NCBI GenBank assembly: GCA_964016885.1 | Contig: OZ024745.1 | Location: forward strand, 54,352,300-54,416,299 | Length of the DNA stretch: 64,000 nucleotides | Origin: Eledone cirrhosa | Taxonomy: Eukaryota > Mollusca > Cephalopoda > Octopoda > Eledonidae | Reading direction: 5' to 3' | Shown here: piece after piece, positions 59,750 to 64,000 of the stretch | Position numbering within the stretch: position 1 is the first letter of the stretch | How the letters are laid out: the number at the start of each line of letters is the position of its first letter | Translations under genes and position numbers: made by a program | The notes under the pieces: generated by a model | Databases searched by the model: none | Seen by the model: the letters and a program-made list of their open reading frames with translations, nothing else | What the model was told of the DNA's origin: nothing

Positions 59750-61621
59750 TGGGGTTGGTGTTGGAATTGGTGTTGATATTGGTGTTGGTGGTGGTGTTGG
59801 TGGTGGTGTAGGTGGTGGTGTTGGTGGCAGTGTTAGTGTTGATATTGATGTTGGTGTTGATATTGGTGTTGGTGGTGGTGTTGGTGGTAGGTGTTGGTGT
59901 TGGTGTTGGTGTTGGTGTTGGTGGTGTTAGTGTTGATGTTTGTGTTGATGTTGATGTTGGTGTTGGTGTTGATATTGGTGTTGGTGGTGGGGTTGGTCGT
60001 GGTGTTGTTGGTGGTGTTGGTGTTGGTGGCGGTGTTAGTGTTGATATTGATGTTGGTGTTGATAATGGTGTTGTTGGTGGTGTTGGTGGTGGTGTTGGTG
60101 GTGGTGTTGGTGGTGGTGTTTGTGGTGGTGTTGGTGGTGGTGTTGGTGGCGGTGTTAGTGTTGATATTGATGTTGGTGTTGATATTGGTGTTGGTGGTGG
60201 TGTTGGTGGTGGGTGTTGGTGGTGGTGTTGGTGTTGGTGGTGTTAGTGTTGATGTTTGTGTTCATGTTGATGTTGGTGCTGGTGTTGATATTGGTGTTGG
60301 TGGTGGTGTTGATGGTGGTGTTGGTGGCGGTGTTAGTGTTGATGTTGATGTTGGTGTTGATATTGGTGTTGGCGGTGGTGTTGGTGGTGGTGTTGTTAGT
60401 GGTGTTGGTGTTTGTGGTGTTAGTGTTGATGTTAGTGTTGGTGTTGGTGTTGGCGGTGTTAGTGTTGATGTTAGTGTTGATGTTGGTGTTGGTGTTGATA
60501 TTGGTGTTGGTGGTGGTGGTGGTGTTAGTGGTGGTGTTGGTGTTGGTATTGATCTGGAGTTGATGGTGGTGTTGGTGGTGGTGTTAGTGTTGATGTTGAT
60601 GTTGATATTGGAGGTGGTGTTAGTGGTGGTGTTAGTTAGATGTTGGTGTTGATATTGGTGTTGGTGGTGATGTTGGTGGTGGTGTTGGTGGTGGTGTTGG
60701 TGTTGGTGGTGTTAGTGTTGATGTTTGTGTTGATGTTAGTGTTGATGTTGGTGTTAGTGTTGATATTGGTGTTGGTGGTGGTGGTGTTGGTGGTGGTGTT
60801 GGTGGTGGTGTTGGTGTTGATATTGGTATTTGTATTGGTGTTGGTGTTGATATTCATATTGATGGCGGTGTTAGTGGTGGTGTTGGTGGTGGTGTTGGTG
60901 TTGGTATTGGTGGTGGTGTTGGTGGTGGTGTTGGTGTTGATATTGGTACTGGTGGTAGTGTTGGTGGTGGTGTTGGTGTGATATTGGTATTGGTGGTGGT
61001 GTTGGGGGTGGCGTCGGTGGTGGTATTAGTTTTGATATTGGTATTGGAGGTGGTGTTGGTGGTGGTGTTGTTGTTGATATTGGTATTGTTGGTGGTGTTG
61101 GTGGTGGTGTTGGTGTTGATATTGGTATTGGTGGTGGTGTTGGTGGTGGTGTTGGTTTTGATATTGGTATTGGTGGTGGTGTTGGTGGTGGTGTTGGTGT
61201 TGATATTGGTATTGGTGGTGGTGATGATGGTGGTGTTGGTGTTGATATTGGTATTGGTGGTGGTGTTGGTGGTGGTGTTGGTGTTGATATTGGTATTGGT
61301 GGTGGTGATGGTGGTGGTGTTGGTGTTGATATTGGTATTGGTGGTGGTGATGATGGTGGTGTTGGTGTTGATATTGGTATTGGTGGTGGTGTTGTTGGTG
61401 GTGTTGGTGTTGATATTGGTATTGGTGGTGGTGATGGTGGTGGTGTTGGTGTTGATATTGGTATTGGTGGTGGTGTTCGTGGTGGTGTTGGTGTTGATAT
61501 TGTTATTGGTGGTGGTGGTGGTGTTGGTGTTGATATTGATGTTGATATTGTTGTTGTTGGTGGTGGTGGTGTTAGTTTTAATGTTTATACTAGTGGTAGT
61601 GTTGGTGGTGGTGTTGGTGGT
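59750..61621 (+). repeat. A block IX, without the 210-bp duplication
   Basis: It is close to block VI in length. Private changes include gttgataatgg (about 60060), gtttgtggtgg (about 60119), gatattcatattgatgg (about 60851) and gttagttttaatg (about 61572). Its single gtgttcgtgg near 61473 shows the 210-bp duplication arose in the VII/VIII lineage. Confidence 0.9.
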
Positions 61622-61628
61622 GATGTTA

Positions 61629-61674
61629 GTGTTGATGAAGTTAGTGTCGATATTAATTGGCATTGATGTTAGTG
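61629..61674 (+). repeat. 46-bp A/B junction element, copy 8 (gatgaag form)
   Basis: The last complete junction in the window, with an unchanged core. Confidence 0.9.
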
Positions 61675-64000
61675 TTGGTGTTACTGATAATATTGTTGTT
61701 GGTGGTGTTGGTGTTATTGTTGGAGTTATTGTTGTTGTTAGTGTTGGTGTTATTAATAATATTGTTGTTGGTGGTGTTGGCGTTGTTGTTGGTGTTATTG
61801 TTGATGTTAGTCTTGGTGTTATCGATAATGTTGTTGTTGGTGGTGTTGGTGTTGTTGTTGGAGTTATTATTGTTGTTAGTGTTGGTGTTATTGATAATAT
61901 TGTTGTTGGTGGTGTTGGTGTTGTTGTTGGAGTTATTGTTGATGTTAGTGTTGGTGTTATTGATAATATTGTTGTTGGTGGTGTTGGTGTTGTTGTTGGA
62001 GTTATTGTTGATGTTAGTCTTGGTGTTATTGATAATGTTGTTGTTGGTGGTGTTGGTGTTGTTGTTAGAGTTATTGTTGTTGTTATTGTTGGTGTTATTG
62101 ATAATATTGTTGTTGGTGGTGTTGGTGTTGTTGTTGGTGTTATTGTTGTTGTTAGTGTTGGTGTTATTAATAATATTGTTGTTGGTGGTGTTGGTGTTGT
62201 TGTTGGAGTTATTGTTTTTGTTAGTGTTGGTGTTATTGATAATATTGTTGTTGGTGGTGTTGGTGTTGTTGTTGGTGTTATTGTTGATGTTAGTGTTGGT
62301 GTTATTGATAATGTTGTTGTTGGTGGTGTTGGTGTTGTTGGAGTTATTGTTGATGCTAGCGTTGGTGTTATTGATAATATTGTTGTTGGTGGTGTTGGTG
62401 TTGTTATTGGAGTTATCGTTATTGTTAGTGTTGGTGTTATTGATAATATTGTTGTTGGTGGTGTTGGTGTTGTTGTTGGTGTTATTGTTGATGTTAGTGT
62501 TGGTGTTATTGATAATATTGTTGTTGGTGGTGTTGGTGTTGTTGTTGGTGTTATTGTTGTTGTTAGTGTTGGTGTTATTGATAATATTGTTGTTGGTGGT
62601 GTTGGTGTTGTTGTTGGAGTTATTGTTGTTGTTAGTGTTGGTGTTATTGATAATATTGTTGATGGTGGTATTGTTGTTGGTGTTATTGTTGTTGTTAGTG
62701 TTGGTGTTATTGATAATACTGTTGTTGGTGGTGTTGGTGTTGTTGTTGGTGTTATTTTTGTTGTTAGTGTTGGTGTTATTGATAATATTGTTGTTGGTGG
62801 TGTTGTTGTTGGTGTTATTGTTGTTGTTAGTATTGGTGTTATTGATAATACTGTTGTTGGTGGTGTTGGTGTTGTTGCTGGTGTTATTGTTGATGTTAGT
62901 GTTGGTGTTATTGATAATATTGTTGTTGGTGGTGTTGTTGTTGGTGTTATTGTTGTTGTTAGTATTGGTGTTATTGATAATACTGTTGTTGGTGGTGTTG
63001 GTGTTGTTGTTGGTGTTATTGTTGTTGTTAGTGTTGGTGTTATTGATAATATTGTTGTTGGTGGTGTTGTTGTTGGTTTTATTGTTGTTGTTAGTGTTGG
63101 TGTTATTGATAATGTTGTTGTTGGTGGTGTTGTTGTTGGTGTTATTGTTGTTGTTAGTATTGGTGTTATTGATAATATTGTTGTTGGTGGTGTTGGTGTC
63201 GTTGTTGGTGTTATTGTTGATGTTAGTGTTGGTGTTATTGATAATAATGTTGGTGGTGTTGGTGTTGTTGTTGGTGTTATTTTTGATGTTAGTGTTGGTG
63301 TTATTGATAATATTGTTGTTGGTGGTGTTGGTGTTGTTGTTGGTGTTATTGTTGTTGTTATTGTTGTTGTTATTGATAATATTGTTGTTGGTGGTGTTGG
63401 TGGTGTTGTTGGAGTTATTGTTGATGTTAGTGTTGGTATTATTGATAATATTGTTGTTGGTGGTGTTGTTGTTGTTGTTGGAGTTATAGTTGATATTAGT
63501 GTTGGTGTTATTGAGAATATTGTTGTTGGTCGTGTTGGTGTTGTTGTTGGAGTTATTGTTGTTGTTAGTGTTGGTGTTATTGATAATATTGTTGTTGGTG
63601 GTGTTGGTGTTGTTGTTGGAGTTATTGTTGTTGTTAGTGTTGGTGTTACTGATAATATTGTTGTTGGTGGTATTGGTGTTGTTGTTGGAGTTATTGTTGA
63701 TGTTAGTGTTGGTGTTACTGATAATATTGTTGTTGGTGGTGTTGGTGTTCTTGTTGGTGTTATTGTTGATGTTAGTGTTGGTGTTATTGATAATATTGTT
63801 GTTGGTGGTGTTGGTGTTGTTGTTGGAGTTATTGTTGATGTTAGTGTTGGTGTTACTGATAATATTGTTGTTGGTGGTGTTGGTGTTGTTGATGGTGTTG
63901 TTGTTGGTGTTATTGTTGTTGTTAGTGTTGGTGTTACTGATTATATTGTTGTTGGTGGTGTTGGTGTTGTTGTTGGTGTTATTGTTGATGTTAGTCTTGG
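61675..64000 (+). repeat. B block X, cut by the window end
   Basis: It starts like block IX (gctagc at 62355, gagttatagttg near 63481) but does not turn into A-type sequence where VII-IX do. It continues with ordinary 69-bp monomers and a gttgatggtgttgttgg / gattatattg module (about 63889-63950) otherwise seen only in block I. The array continues past 64000. Confidence 0.9.

Noticed and set aside
3257..64000. Very long open frames (Val/Gly/Ile/Asp-rich, Leu/Val-rich, Asn/Thr/Ile-rich and Thr/Pro-rich) as giant structural, mucin-like or antifreeze-like proteins
   Set aside because: They exist in two frames on each strand at once, arise from the 69-bp (23-triplet) period, show no codon-position bias in their variants, and are joined or broken by single-base phase slips such as those at about 7380 and 44140. 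I see no start context, signal peptide or conserved domain.

Overview
This window looks like nuclear DNA of a eukaryote, probably an invertebrate animal. It holds about 0.8 kb of AT-rich, retroelement-like flank followed by more than 63 kb of unbroken satellite DNA that runs off the right end. I see no protein-coding gene, rRNA or intact tRNA. The animal assignment rests on the flank: an AT microsatellite, an alternating purine/pyrimidine tract, a polypurine tract, a tRNA-like SINE head and a hammerhead-like CTGATGA...GAAA core. A mollusc such as a cephalopod would fit, but that is a guess from general appearance.

Layout. Positions 1-178 are a perfect inverted repeat (84-bp arms, 10-nt loop). 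Positions 179-813 are ordinary AT-rich flank grading into repeat. Positions 814-1413 hold eight exact-length copies of a 75-bp minisatellite, and 1414-1640 is a degenerate relative. From 1641 onward two kinds of satellite alternate. 'A' blocks (1.4-2.1 kb) are GGT/GTT/GAT-rich short-period DNA. 'B' blocks (0.8-24 kb) are arrays of a 69-bp monomer with 63- and 87-bp variants. An A block normally ends in a conserved 46-bp junction containing tcgatattaattggcattg, and a B block follows. One leading A block and ten B blocks (I-X, the last cut by the window end) are visible. Cassette lengths, junction to junction, are about 26.1, 5.43, 4.73, 4.16, 2.65, 2.65, 4.18, 3.70 and 4.83 kb.

All copies point the same way. 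The + strand is nearly free of C. Almost every triplet of the 69-bp monomer ends in T, so the array is a phase-locked (NNT)n. This skeleton explains the enormous stop-free frames on both strands, one of them about 21.7 kb long on the minus strand. I judge them non-coding.

How it evolved, as far as the sequence shows: repeated unequal exchange and segmental duplication. Nearly every size difference I measured between cassettes or duplicated segments is a multiple of 3, and several are whole numbers of monomers. Cassettes II and III share a right half that is almost identical. Cassette IV joins a II-type head to a tail of the later type. Cassettes V and VI follow junctions that lost exactly 43 bp between 13-bp direct repeats. 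There are no genes that work together here. The open questions are whether the 46-bp junction and the A/B alternation have a chromosomal role, and whether the left-edge palindrome plus hammerhead-like core is the remnant of a Penelope-like or similar retroelement end.
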